DNA from: Annulohypoxylon bovei var. microspora
Taxonomy: Eukaryota > Ascomycota > Sordariomycetes > Xylariales > Hypoxylaceae
DNA: 64,000 nucleotides
NCBI GenBank assembly: GCA_022836615.1
Contig: MU405305.1
Coordinates: 62,001 to 126,000 of the forward strand
Reading direction: 5' to 3'
This document shows, piece by piece, positions 1 to 11,063 of this stretch; the stretch's first letter is position 1, and each line of letters starts with the position of its first letter. The position numbers were made by a program, and so were the translations under genes. The notes under the pieces were generated by a model. The model had not been told where the DNA came from, ran no database searches, and saw nothing but the letters and a program-made list of their open reading frames with translations.

Positions 1-1025
1 ATGGTAGAGTAGCGTACCCGTTGGGTTGTCCAGAAATTGGCATATTCTCTTTTGAATGTAGGGATATGGATGATTCGATGAAGCTGTTCTAGGCCATCTA
101 GGTATAACAAAACCAAAATGTCCACATCCTCTTTTGGAGGGAGAACACTCTCTAGATTTATCTCACTCCGAGAGAGAAAATTCACATTGAGCCCCTCCCT
201 AGTGGACTTTTCTTTTGTAATGTTTACTCCCAAAGGGTTCAGCCATTCTTCAGCTGTTTCCTTGATGAATGGAAATAGTTCATGAATCTATGCATGGGGT
301 GAGCATATTTAACATATCAAAAGGTGTACATGGATAACAGCTTACCTCATCAAAAAATTGGAAAAGAGCATGCCGACTATAATACCCCTGAGGGAATCTC
401 CTCCTTGGATCCGAGAGTCGGATGTCGCTAACATGGTTTGAATCCTGGTTAATCTTGTCGCCCGGAGAAATTGTTAAGTCTGGCTGAATATCCTCTGCCA
501 CGCCGGAGTTCTCCACATTGTAGCTTCCATCAATCAGATTCTCTACTTCTTGGGGTTTTCTATTGGCCGATGACGACGGGTCAGGCTCGACATCTATTAC
601 GTGTGAGGCTTCTGTGGCGCTATCGCCCATACGCGTCAGATCGACTTTTGGAAGCAATGCCTTTAGCTCAGTGATCTCAGCTTGAAGATCTCGGATCTGT
701 TGCTCTTGCTGTTGGACATGAGGGCTAAGCACAGGCGACTGTAGTTCTGCTATTGTCTCGAATGAACATTGTGTCGGTCTTCCTGATCTTATACACCTCT
801 GACAAGGTAAATTCCGGTCACAAGATAGCTATATTAGAATTAAGTAAATGCGATCAAGTTCATTAGGGATTCATATTAGATAGGTACCTTCTTCTTTCTA
901 CATTCTATACAGCTTAGTCGTGCTCGTTTCTTTCGACGTTTTTTTTCACTAGGTGCACCATTCGACTTTGTAGCACTTGGTTGCTCAGATTTCTCGGCCA
1001 TCTCAAGGTCGGAATTAGATTGCAT
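1..1025 (-). CDS. Zn(II)2Cys6 transcription factor, 3' part beyond window
   Basis: Fungal binuclear-cluster regulator, expected to act in the nucleus. I read three exons: 888-1025, 346-828 and 1-287, all joined in phase 0 with GT/AG introns. The gene runs off the left edge, so the C-terminus is missing. The zinc cluster spans the first intron. Cysteines fall at residues 39, 42, 49, 55, 58 and 67 (C-x2-C-x6-C-x5-C-x2-C-x8-C), preceded by a basic KKRRKKRAR stretch. A glutamine-rich probable coiled-coil linker follows. The last visible exon (LVLLYLDGLEQLHRII) looks like the start of the fungal-specific middle homology region. The ATG at 1025 is the first in frame. It is divergent from the small gene at 1644. 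Target genes cannot be inferred. Confidence 0.85.
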
Positions 1026-1643
1026 CTTTTATAATAGTAAAAGGTTCATCTTAATATTCAATAGCATCAAAACTACTCACATTCGTCACCAATGAGACAA
1101 ATGGTAAACCCACCGGAGTTAAGAAAAATCGCCGGTTATCTGCGGTTGCAAATTTCCGCAGTTATTGGTTGAAAAGTCAGCACTAGCTAGGTAGTAATGT
1201 GTCTGATAGAAAATAATATTAATTATCGGCTGAGTTTTAATCAATGATTACTTACTGAGAAAACCATGAGCTAAACCTAGAAACGAAAATGTATCATAAA
1301 TTTAGTAATGGAATATATGAAAGCGAGTGTAAGAATGGTACTATGTACGAATACATGAATTTGTATAGCGCCGGCGAGGTGAGGTTGGGATTTCAAATTC
1401 TTAGTACCTAAGTTTAAATGCTTCACTAATCTCTCTAAAAAAGTGAGTAGATACCTACCTAGGTACCTAATTGGTTGTATGACGTTCAGGAGTGAGAAAA
1501 GAAGCTTCATGGTGACATCACGATAGCGACATTAAGGTTAGCTTCCCCGGAAACATCAACCTCTTCTGTAGATATGTACTCTCACATCTCGAAAATCGGA
1601 TTGAACACCAAGCCTTAAACCCTCGATAAGGAAAATAGGAAAA
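1026..1643. other. Shared promoter interval between divergent genes
   Basis: This 618 bp lies between the start codons of the minus-strand Zn2Cys6 gene and the plus-strand small gene. It holds one ACCTAGGT tract near 1455-1467. I see no coding sequence in it. Confidence 0.5.
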
Positions 1644-2031
1644 ATGTCTAAGGAAGGCGGAGATCTCAATCAAATGGCCAAAGATGGCACGAGCAGTAAG
1701 TTTCTTCGTATTCAATTCTTCACCTTATCGGTTTTCTTGCTATTTTATATGCCTAGTCAGACTAATGTGTTCTGTTGAAGTTCCTGGCGATGCTGGAAAG
1801 CAGAACACGATCCCATCAGTGCCAAGCCCAGAACAGAAATCACAACGTGCTGCAGGTGGCATCGGCGCCAGTTCCTTGCACAGCGCAGCTGACAATCCGA
1901 TCGGGGGAGGAAAGAACGCGGATGATAATGCCGTAACTGCCAGCGGACATGCGGTGCCGCAATCAACCGCAGCTAAACCTAGTGGCAGCGGCGGGAAGGA
2001 GCGGGAGCCTGAAAGGTTCCGAACATTCTAA
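1644..2031 (+). CDS. Small hydrophilic protein, 100 aa, two exons
   Basis: Unrecognised small protein. Exon 1 is 1644-1695 and begins MSKEGGDLNQMAKDGTSS. The intron 1696-1780 has a GTAAGT donor, an ACTAAT branch-like site at 1761-1766 and a GAAG acceptor. Exon 2 is 1781-2031. Together they give 100 residues rich in Gly, Ser, Ala, Lys and Pro, with no membrane segment or signal peptide and a lysine/arginine-rich end. Composition suggests a disordered protein. The spliced frame and consensus intron are the main support for it being real. No family is recognised and no function is proposed. Confidence 0.6.
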
Positions 2032-2389
2032 TCGTACATCTACCTACTTAGGTAGGTAGGTAAACAGGTATCTAGATGTTAGGTATATGAGAAGGATGGG
2101 CTATAAGAAATAAAAAGATACGAATTTTATCATATGACGATCAATATATATGAAATTATGCTCTGTGAGAGCGAGGTGTAAGTATAAGTTACACTAGGTA
2201 TCGAATAATAGTACCGATGCATGATTGTCGCATGCCATGCCAAATATTTTCCCAAAACGCCCAATTTATGCGACATGAAGATAACAATAGGGAATCTGGG
2301 ATATAGACCCAAGTACTCTTCCCAAAGATGTAGGTACCTTCGTTCAATCTTCAGGTGGGAAATTCTATCCTTCCCTTTTATTCCATAAC
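2032..2389. other. Convergent 3' intergenic interval with GGTA tract
   Basis: This sits between the convergent stop codons of two small genes. It holds a TACCTA/TAGGTAGGTA-type tract at about 2040-2070 and otherwise AT-rich sequence that presumably carries both 3' UTRs. Confidence 0.4.
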
Positions 2390-2755
2390 CTAAGACCAAC
2401 CCAAGAAGTTGAGGAGGTTGTTTCGCGGGTCGCCGTTGGCCTCAACTTGCAGACCCCTTTTTCTCGCCTGCTCGACCTCGGGCGTGTTCTGCTGGGAGAA
2501 GATGCGGTCCATCGCACTGGATTCGTGGGTCAGTTGCGAGCGTACATAAGAGCCGACGGTATAAACTGTTTCGTTGATGTCAGTATATTAGTAGGTAAAA
2601 GTTTATATGGGGCGAAACTGACCCGCTCCCAATACCAAAATGCTTGGTAATATTCTCGATGTGACAGGGCCAAGCTTAGGCACTACCACTGGGGCGGTAG
2701 CCCTGGCGGCTGCGTGCATGTGTGGGCGGAGACCTTGCGGGTGAGCGATAGCCAT
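2390..2755 (-). CDS. Small single-span membrane protein, 102 aa, two exons
   Basis: Exon 1 (2623-2755) and exon 2 (2390-2565) join in phase 1 across an intron with a GTCAGT donor and ACAG acceptor. They give 102 residues. The N-terminus is basic and Ala/His-rich without acidic residues (residues 1-34), as in a mitochondrial presequence. One hydrophobic segment follows at about 35-52 (ILPSILVLGAGVYTVGSYV), then a polar tail with a short predicted helix, ending NFLGWS. This layout suggests a small mitochondrial inner-membrane protein, but I recognise no family. The start is the first ATG before the basic region. An upstream extension of the same frame lacks protein-like character. Confidence 0.65.
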
Positions 2756-3867
2756 TTTCTTGATTGGGCTGGTTGGTGCTTTGTGATGCGGTACTCTTAA
2801 TAGAGTGTAATGTAGGTACATGCAATGGTGGTAACTAAAACCCAAATGGTTGGTTTGGCTTTTGATGAAGTTGCGCGGATGTAATAAAACCTTGATTGTG
2901 TTGCAGACTGTGGTGAAACATTCTCCAAGACAACAGTCTTAACGATGACATTATAAAGTTCTTGGGTTCTTCAATATTTCTTCCATACTCACCTTTGCTG
3001 CTTCCGCTTTCATGTCGTGTAAGTCGACGACTAGCTAGACGTGGGACGATTTTACGTCGTTGATCACGATAGTGGTGTGATGGTGGTGCTGCGGGTCTTA
3101 CCGAAGGGCTGGTAGCCTAGACGGATTGAGTATCGCTCAATCCGCCTTGAACCCGCGCCTCACGTAGTGGTGAGACCTCACCTGAAATTGAATTCGAATA
3201 AAACCATCCCCACATCCTGTCAGCGAAGTTATGACACAATTAGATTGGCTCTGCCGGTTCATTATCGCTACTAGCTAGGCCTCTACCGCGCTCCTTGTCG
3301 CCGAAGGCCTGTTTGACCTGTTCATCTCCGGCTAAGCGGGCAGCTGACAAAGGGGGTCGGCAGATTGAGAAGAAATCATCAACTAATGATTGGCTCTTTA
3401 CCCGTTCGCATGAAAGGCTATGCGATCATATCTCAGGTTTCGGCGTGTTCCAAAATTCGAACACTCCTAATGAGGTCATTAGTTTCTGCTTTTCATAAGT
3501 GGGAAGAAAATTTCAGCCAACTAATAAGATGATGAATTCTACATTGTTAAGTGCATATCGGAATAATGATGTTTCTAACCTGTTTAATACGATTTTAATA
3601 TCATTTCTATTTAATTAAGCATGAAATAAATATGGTTAAATGCATTAAATTGGATTACTTCGTAAAAACCAAACAAAAAATACGTGGCTGGCCAAACTCC
3701 TGACATCCTCCAATCTTCAATTTCATCAAACTCCACACGTTTACTATGTGTTTCTTAGGTCATGGCTCATAAAAGACGAGCATCGAGATAATAATGGGAT
3801 TTAATGACTTAGTTCAATATACCGAGGAAAGATATCTCGTCATTAACGTGTGAAAGCCCGGAAAAGC
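2756..3867. other. Intergenic, hairpin-rich then AT-rich
   Basis: Between two minus-strand genes. It holds a structured segment at 3091-3174 (listed separately) and a strongly AT-rich block at about 3530-3690. No convincing gene was seen. Confidence 0.4.
3091..3174. other. Nested inverted repeats / potential RNA or DNA fold
   Basis: GCGGGT at 3091-3096 can pair with ACCCGC at 3151-3156. They enclose a perfect 9-bp hairpin, CGGATTGAG/CTCAATCCG with a 5-nt loop, at 3122-3144. A second hairpin, CTCAC/GTGAG with a 6-nt loop, follows at 3159-3174. The function is unknown. It does not match a tRNA layout. Confidence 0.4.
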
Positions 3868-5749
3868 CTAAGCAAATAGCTCTGGGTATTCGGCCTTGAT
3901 CAAATCGGCGCCCTATGTTTATGTAAGTCAGCCTGTTTGTTATCTTGCCTAAACTCATAACGAAACAATAAAAAAACACGTACCTTCTCAGCAATCGCAT
4001 AAACCGCGTTTTGAATACGGCAGTCGGGAATTACAGGGATGACACACGCGTCGATGACGCGAAGGTTGTCAACGCCGAAGACCTTAAGCTTGCCGTCCAC
4101 AACACCCTCCCCAATATTCTTCGACATGCGGGCAGTGCCGCAGGGGTGGAAACCTGTCTGCGAACGCTCGAGGATCAGCTTGTCCATAGCCGCGTCGGAA
4201 GTTCGCGGCATAGGCCAAGGGTAGTCTTCGTGGATCATATCGCGCATACCCTCGCCATTCATGAGCACGTCGTCTACCCAGCGGATACCTTCACGCATTG
4301 CCAGGATGTCCAAATCCTCCTTGAAGAAGTTGATGTTGATCTTGGGCTGCACTAGCGGGTCTGTACTGTTCAGCTCCACAGTGCCCGATTTGCTTTGCGG
4401 TCGTAGCAGATCAACTATGACCGTCAAGTAGTCCCCAGTAGGCGGTGTAGGTATGTGCCATTGGAAGGCGTCACTGAACATCGGCACAAAGTCAATCTCG
4501 AAGTGTGGCTGGCCGGCCGGACCGAAGGGATCAAGACCGCCGTTCGCGGCCTTAGCGGCGAGATACTCGGGGTACTTGTTTAGGCGCTCATCGATACGCG
4601 GAAGACCAACTAGCTCGAGCAAACCCGATGTGTAGGGTCCTTGGTTCTTCCACCTGTAGGCGCTGACGGCTGCATCGTGCTCAAGACCGGCTCTAAGGAG
4701 ATGATGGTCCAAGCCGATTCCATCTTCAAGGCGGAAGACGTGCGGAAGGATAGGGTGGTCCAGCAAGTTCTGACCCACGTGAGCCGAGTCAACGATGGTC
4801 TCGATGTTGAACTTGGCAAGCTGAGCCTTAGGCCCGATTCCGCTGAGCATGAGCAACTTAGGACTCTCGAAAACACCGGACGAAACGATGGTCTCGTACT
4901 TAGTCTTGAAGCTGTGCGTCTCGCCCGAGGGCAGAATGACCTCTACACCGACGCACTTCTTTGTAGCAGGGTCGATGAGCAAGCGCTTAGAGTTGGTGCC
5001 TGAGAGAACAGTGACATTTGTCTTGCCTTCGAGATACATCCAACTCGAAGAACGCTTGCCGTTGTAAATGCTATTAGTGCATTTCCAAAGACCGCGCATA
5101 GTGCCGTTGTGGACGTCGTCAGTAAGCTTTCCACCTTTGGTTACCCAGGCCTTTGTTAGGGCATCCCGGAAAGGTTGAACCTCAGGCACGAGATCGGAAT
5201 GCGAGACAGGAACAGGACCGTTAGTGCCGATGTACTTGAGCTCCTCGCCATAGAGACCTTGGTCATCGTGGTAGGTGGCCGGCTTGTACAAGTACTTCCG
5301 GACGTTGTCCCACTTCCACTCGTCACCGCCGTAAGGCGCCCAGTCGTCGAAGGTGCCAGCCGAACCGGGGATCCATGTGTAATAGTTAAGACAACTAGAA
5401 CCACCAAGGGTCTTGCCACGAGTATTTGGTTTTTCAACACGTGTATATTCGGGCCTGTCGATCATGGTGGTCTTGTAGGCCCAGTCGTACTTGCTATCGC
5501 GGAGCTCGAAGGCTCGAGCGGGCGTCGTGATAGCGTCGATGTCTCCCGGGTTACCAATACCGGCCTCGATAACCAAGACACGGACTTTAGGTGACTCGGC
5601 TAGACGACCGGCGACGGCGCAACCGGCAGTGCCTCCTGGAGATAGTGTCAGTTAACAGTTCCGTATTAGCATTCCATTCGTTGACTAGTTAGCTTACCTC
5701 CAACGACGATGAAATCGAACTGTTCGACAGAGTCAACTTGATTGGTCAT
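3868..5749 (-). CDS. GMC family FAD-dependent oxidoreductase, 582 aa
   Basis: Glucose-methanol-choline family flavoenzyme that oxidises an alcohol group using FAD; the substrate is not deducible. Three exons: 5698-5749, 3984-5635, 3868-3912. The first intron splits the dinucleotide-binding motif, which rejoins as VVGGGTAGC (about residues 15-23). The FAD-stacking signature GKTLGGSS lies near residue 90. The catalytic His sits in TGFHPCGTARM (His514). The second family position, usually His or Asn, is Asn560 in the IQNAVY segment. The short last exon restores the usual family ending (AEKGADLIKAEYPELF). There is no signal peptide, so it is probably intracellular, in the choline-dehydrogenase/aryl-alcohol-oxidase-like branch. 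Length is normal for the family. Confidence 0.9.
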
Positions 5750-7161
5750 GGTGTAGATATGTGTTGCTATTGTTTATTTTGGGTCTTTGGGCTAATAAAT
5801 GCTAGGATTTGAAGGAATTGGTTGAAGTCGCAAATCTTTATTGGGACGGGTTGATAGACAAGGGAGTTTTTAGTAAGTTATTTGAGAAGGCGTGATTATT
5901 GATGCTGATGCTGGTGCGAATGCTGATGGGCAAAACACCTTCATGATGTTCGCGATTCCGACGTCTTTATATCCCAAACACGATGCGGGACTTTCACCCT
6001 TCTCCATACTAGCGAAGGTATACTTGCTGGCGCAAAGCTCTTGCATAGCATGTATGTGCAATGAGTAAGCATTCACATATCGGCGTCCACATTGAGGATG
6101 ATTGGAAGCGCCACCATGCGTTGTGTTACTCAGAGCCCGTATACTACTGGTTTTCCATTTGCTGATATTCCTATCATCCTATCAAAATAAGGCAGGGCAT
6201 GAATGCTTCTCCAAAATGATATCTTACCCAGGATAATTACCAGAGTCTGTATGAATGCGAACTACACCGAATGGGGAGTTGGAGAAAGCGAATTGAGAAT
6301 GATTCCGGTAAGACCGAAAACATCCCCGAAAGCCTTGTCACGATGTCGCACTTGGTGTGTTCATTCATTGAAGTCATTTTCTTCTTGTAGAACTGAGACA
6401 ACGTAATATGTAGAAAGAAACCCGAGCGAGTTTACCCCGTCGATACAGATGCCGAAGTAAATGCGGCTTTCCTCATAGCTGTCACAGACGTCAGCTCGGT
6501 GAAAACCCGGAAATCTTTTTTTAATACCTAGACTCAATAGCATCACTATGAAATGAATACCGAAGTTTTTCATAGAAAGGTCATTATAGTTGGAATATTT
6601 AATCATTGCCATGGCATGAAACTCTTTAGGAGAGCATAATCAAATAAGCACCCTCACTTGACGAGAACCCTGACAACAGTACTAACAAGATTGACATGTA
6701 CGGCATTGATTGATCTTAACGACAAGAAATCCCAGATTGGTTTTACCTTAAAAATCTTAATTAAGAGTCAAGTCAGTAAATTATCCTCTGGTACGGCAAG
6801 CTTTGGCTAACTGACATTTAAATATTGAAAGGTACTCAAATCATGAATATGAGTTCAGGTAGAATATCTGCCTACAGTTAATAACAGGAACATCTGTGGC
6901 GTTATTGTGGCGCTGAGCTCAACGAGAAAACGGAAACAAACGGAGAGAAACGGCTATGTCTACCCCAATGGGTATCACGTGATCCCCCGCTTGAAAAGGG
7001 GTAGAAAACTCGCCTAAAATAAGCAGCCAATTTAGACCTGAGATACATAAGCAAAATCACTGGGAATTCGAACGCGCCCAGCGTCTGGCAAAGTCACATC
7101 AGAGTATAGCACAGTTTGCATCAGTCTATCTGCTTAGTCTTTGCTGGCTGAAAAGCTCTGC
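5750..7161. other. Intergenic, upstream of the GMC gene
   Basis: About 1.4 kb with short frames only and no protein-like composition. A palindromic TCACGTGA box lies at 6975-6982, and the rest is mildly AT-rich. Confidence 0.4.
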
Positions 7162-8153
7162 TTACCATACCAAGTCCTTCTGTTCCTGACGCAGCTCTTT
7201 GACGAGGGCGTGGTGCTTGCCCCGAGCCTGCTCTTCAGTAGCAATTTGAGATTGCAACTCCTGAATCTGCTGCGGGTGCTCCTTTCGCGCCTTGATAATG
7301 TCATGGTGTAATACCTGGCCTGCGAGCGTTTCATCTAGAGTCTTGTTGTTGTCTGCGAGCTCCCTCTGGATCCGCAAGACTATCGGGTCCTGCGCCTTGG
7401 CTCGTGCAAGTAGACGCGAAATGATATGTACGTCGTGCAGACCGCGCTTCATCATCCACCCTGCCAGATCTAATCTCTGCGTGCCGCATCATAGCGGCAC
7501 CTTTGGAGATCAGCGCACCAAAATACCGTGTATCCGTGCAAAGTGCTTTTTCGCGAGCGATAAAGATAGTACGGTCTTGGGGATGATACTTGGCGCTAGA
7601 TCACATAGTGGTTACAACAGCGAAGCGGGCATATGACTCAAGGTCACACATAGCTTTCACCATGGAGAGGTTGCGGACACTAGAGCCGCCCATGCGCACG
7701 TCAGTTATACGTTGGAGGAAGACCACACCATCAATACGGATGCCGGCTGTGTACGAGGCGCTGAGGTAAGTTCCCAGTACCTGGAGGGTATCGGCATCGG
7801 ACCTGCTCGTGTCATCAAACCCGGGTGTGTCGATCAGGTACACGCGCCGACCCTCATCGTCAATATAGTCGAAAATGGATATCGAGTCGGTGCCTGAAAG
7901 GGTTAGGGATGCATTTACAAGGCTGGACAGACTGACTTGAAGTGGTGAGGAGGCACTAACAAGAGAAGATATCATGTCCTGTGTGGACTTGTTTGCCTGT
8001 ACACCTTGCCACGAAAGTGCTCTTCCCTGAGCCTGTCATGCCTAGGACAAGGATGAAACGGTCGTTCGGGGAACGTGTTTTGACGCCGGTGAAAGCCAAG
8101 AAGCCATTTACATTTTCCTCAAGTTGGGCGACAGCCGTTTCCGGTTCATCCAT
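7162..8153 (-). pseudogene. Decayed AIG1/IAN-like GTPase with coiled-coil tail
   Basis: Exon 1 (7961-8153) starts MDEPETAV and carries the P-loop GMTGSGKST. A consensus intron (7894-7960, CCCTAAC branch) joins to 7893 and the G3-like motif DTPGFDD. These are hallmarks of the fungal AIG1-type G domain. Directly after FAVVTTM (about 7610) the frame meets TGA where relatives, as I recall them, continue with Trp. The same frame then still reads as a typical family sequence (ALCTDTRYFGALISKGA). Near 7460 the homology moves to another frame, ending in a Gln/Glu/Lys-rich coiled coil (IQRELADNNKTLDET onward) at 7162. One nonsense codon plus one frameshift indicate a pseudogene, or a gene truncated to about 162 residues. 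Sequencing error cannot be excluded. No intron was found that removes both lesions. Confidence 0.65.
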
Positions 8154-8415
8154 ATCACTATAAGTAATTCGCAGAGCTTGCAAAAAAGACAAGATATATA
8201 ATAGTACCTAGTCACTGAAGCCGGAGACAAAAGGGCGGGTGAAAGGAAAGATCATTAAGGCTGCAGCTGCCTGAGACTTCCCTACGGTTATCCAGCCTTG
8301 CTATAAAACGAAAACCAGGCGCTTATGTGAAAAACAGTCGCGTTTGGGGCGCCGCCACAATGAGTCAGCAGACCTTTTCATGCCGCATTTGGATTGGGGG
8401 TCCTTGGGGGTCCCT

Positions 8416-10310
8416 TCAAATATCGTGCCGAGCATTCTTGCTCATATGGCGGATCTTTCCACCATACTGATAATTGGTCAGTCCTCTAGCCCCTTAAGTC
8501 GTAATACGACGTTTATGTAAACTTACACGGTGAAAAATGAAAGGAATAGGGATAAAACAAATTGCAATCCCCCCAAGTAGCGAATTACCAGGGCCAATAC
8601 CAAGTTGGCGAAAAAGTTCTCGAGCCTATCTAGGTAAGTTGATGGATTCCAACCCGCAGACGAACAGGTATAGCGTATTTGAGAAAACTCACAAAGAGCG
8701 GAAACGACGCGCCGAACGAAGCACGGAAGAGTGCATTCCCTGCAAATATCGATGCTGCGTAAGTAGGATACGAGATCCCTAGATAATTGAATACTGTGTT
8801 GAATAATGTGACTACACAGACGGTAAAGATACTGGAACCGATGATAGGTACGATCCAATGAACGCTTTCCCGAGCTGTCCAACCATACCAGAAAAGACAG
8901 ATCGGCAGGCAGACAGCCCCTATGAACGTCGGTGGGAGGACCATTTCCGGCTTGAATGATGGCTTAGTGAATCTCGGGATTATTCCGTATCTAATCCAGG
9001 CCAGGAAGAAAGGTACCGTGACGAGAGCGCCAATGAAGATACCCAGAAACGCCAACCCCTGTGCACCAACACTGAACCCATAGATGTCACCAAAGACCAG
9101 AGGGAATGACTCGAACCAAAGGAATAAGATTCCGTATAGGAGGGCTGAATATAAATCCATAAAGAAGACGATAGGCTCCGAGAAAGTTAGTGTGAACGCC
9201 CTACTGAGGATGAGTAAATAATCCTTCACAGTATGATGCGCGGCATCGAGTTCAGACTGGCTCCTGAACCGATTATCCCCGCTTAGTTTCCGTAATCTAT
9301 TGGCTCTCCTGTACAGGATATTCGCAGCGCTGGTCTCTGGAAGCAAGAAAAATAATAAGATGACTACAAGCGTGCATAACCATGTGAATATCCAGATCGT
9401 CCATCTCCAGCCCTCGGCAGGGGCCGCAAATCCGCCAACGATGGGACCAAATACGGGACCGAGAACCCCGAATGATGACAATATACATATTCCGTATCCC
9501 GCACGAGCAGGATCGTACATATCGATGATAGTGGCACCTCCAGTCGCTAATGGGGGACTTCCGACAAACCCAGTAATAACTCGGAAGACGAGGAACATGG
9601 GCATGTTGACAGCGAATCCAGTTGGAAGTTGAAGCAGGATAAAAGCGAAGAACGTCCAAAAATAAAGGGGGCTGCGTCCGAGTTGGGGGATCTCCGACAT
9701 TGGAGACCAAAGCATAGGGCCTAGCCCATATCCACTAATGTAAATGAGACAGCAAGTTAGCAGTGTTATTATGGGTCGGCATCGCCATAGGCTTGTTGAA
9801 GATTCTCTTACATGGTGAAGAGGGAGAGCCCTAGCGTTGCAACGATCTCGCTCGTGCCTAGGTCCGCCATGATGCTTGGTATGCCGGGAACATATATCGA
9901 ACTCGCAATATAGAAGGAGAAGTTGAGAATGCACATCAAGAAGGAAACAAGTAACTTCCATCTATCGGACCAATTCTGTGGGTTCTAGGCTAGTGTCAGC
10001 TTGAATACCTAGGTGGGTAGGTGTCTATTAGTTGAAACATGAAAATATTACGGGCAATTACCTCTGGATCATCGGGCCCGTACCAGTCCACCAAGAACAT
10101 ATCTTGACCACCTTCGACAATGCGGTTTGGGCATAGGCTTTGAGGCTGGTTGGTTTGATCTCCTGACGGTATGTGCATTGAGCCGGTATCACTTTGGAGA
10201 CACTGCTTCCACAGTGAAGAATCATTCTCATCGGGGTATCTAAGAAGCTTGCCCCTAGATATAAAACGTACGAGATGACCAAACTCGGTATCACGGATTT
10301 GATTAGCCAT
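8416..10310 (-). CDS. MFS transporter, DHA1 (TPO-like) type, 537 aa
   Basis: Proton-coupled major facilitator, probably exporting drugs or polyamines at the plasma membrane; the substrate is inferred only from family. Five exons: 10062-10310, 9812-9984, 8693-9734, 8527-8625, 8416-8466, all with GT/AG borders and continuous phase. Residues 1-83 form a hydrophilic cytosolic N-terminus. The family hallmark NPQNWSDRWK opens exon 2, followed by 12 predicted membrane segments. The region after helix 1 (GLGPMLWSPMSEIPQLGRSP) is characteristic of DHA1 transporters. A long cytosolic loop separates helices 6 and 7. The last two small exons restore the expected helix 12 (LLGGIAICFIPIPFIFHRYG) and a basic tail. 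There is no regulatory gene next to it; the neighbouring GTPase gene is broken. Confidence 0.9.
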
Positions 10311-11063
10311 TTTATGATATTGAACTTCTGTTCTTCAAGAACGAAACTTAAGAGCCCTATAAATATACTATTGTTCTGCAGCGATCCGGCTAATATATCT
10401 ACGAGGTGCCCTTGAGTGAAAATAATTGCCTTTGACTTATTACCAATCATAGTCCTACGAAGTCTCTACCTAATGTCCATGTCAATATTCCAAATCTTCC
10501 ATAGATATTTGTAGCGGTTAGATAAAAAGATTTACTACCTAAGTAGGTACCTACCTGATCACTCTAGGTCTGATTGACTTTAACCTTAGATGATCTTTAA
10601 TTACATGAGGCTATTTCACTTCAAATTATTCTGCAAGTTGGACGGACGTATCCGGCGATACACGCCTAGGTATCAATTTAGTGGTAAGAGGCCCGGAATT
10701 TGCACGGAGCTACAACTTTTAACCCCGTAGCTTTCAACAATTATATTAACGATTGGCCATGTCGAATTAAAGGAAACCTTCAAAATTTGCACAGGTATTA
10801 TTACATGCTTTAATTTTATACACATCGTTATATGCATATACGTCATATTAGAGAAATGTGCGCTATAAAATAGGAAATTATAACGCTTGATAGCGCTATA
10901 CTCTTTGTATTTATAGTGAGGTAATATGTATTTATACGCTTTATGATGTTAAGAAGACGAATAATAACTTGGTCCATCCAAAAAAAAATCACATTAGGTA
11001 CCTCCTATATGTAGACACCCTATGAACTCTCGACTTAACCGCTATGACCGCTATATGAGCTAC
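10311..11063. other. AT-rich intergenic interval
   Basis: Upstream of the MFS gene and downstream of the DUF7708 gene. It has a GGTACCTACC tract near 10540-10555 and very AT-rich DNA at 10780-10990. No gene was seen. Confidence 0.4.
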
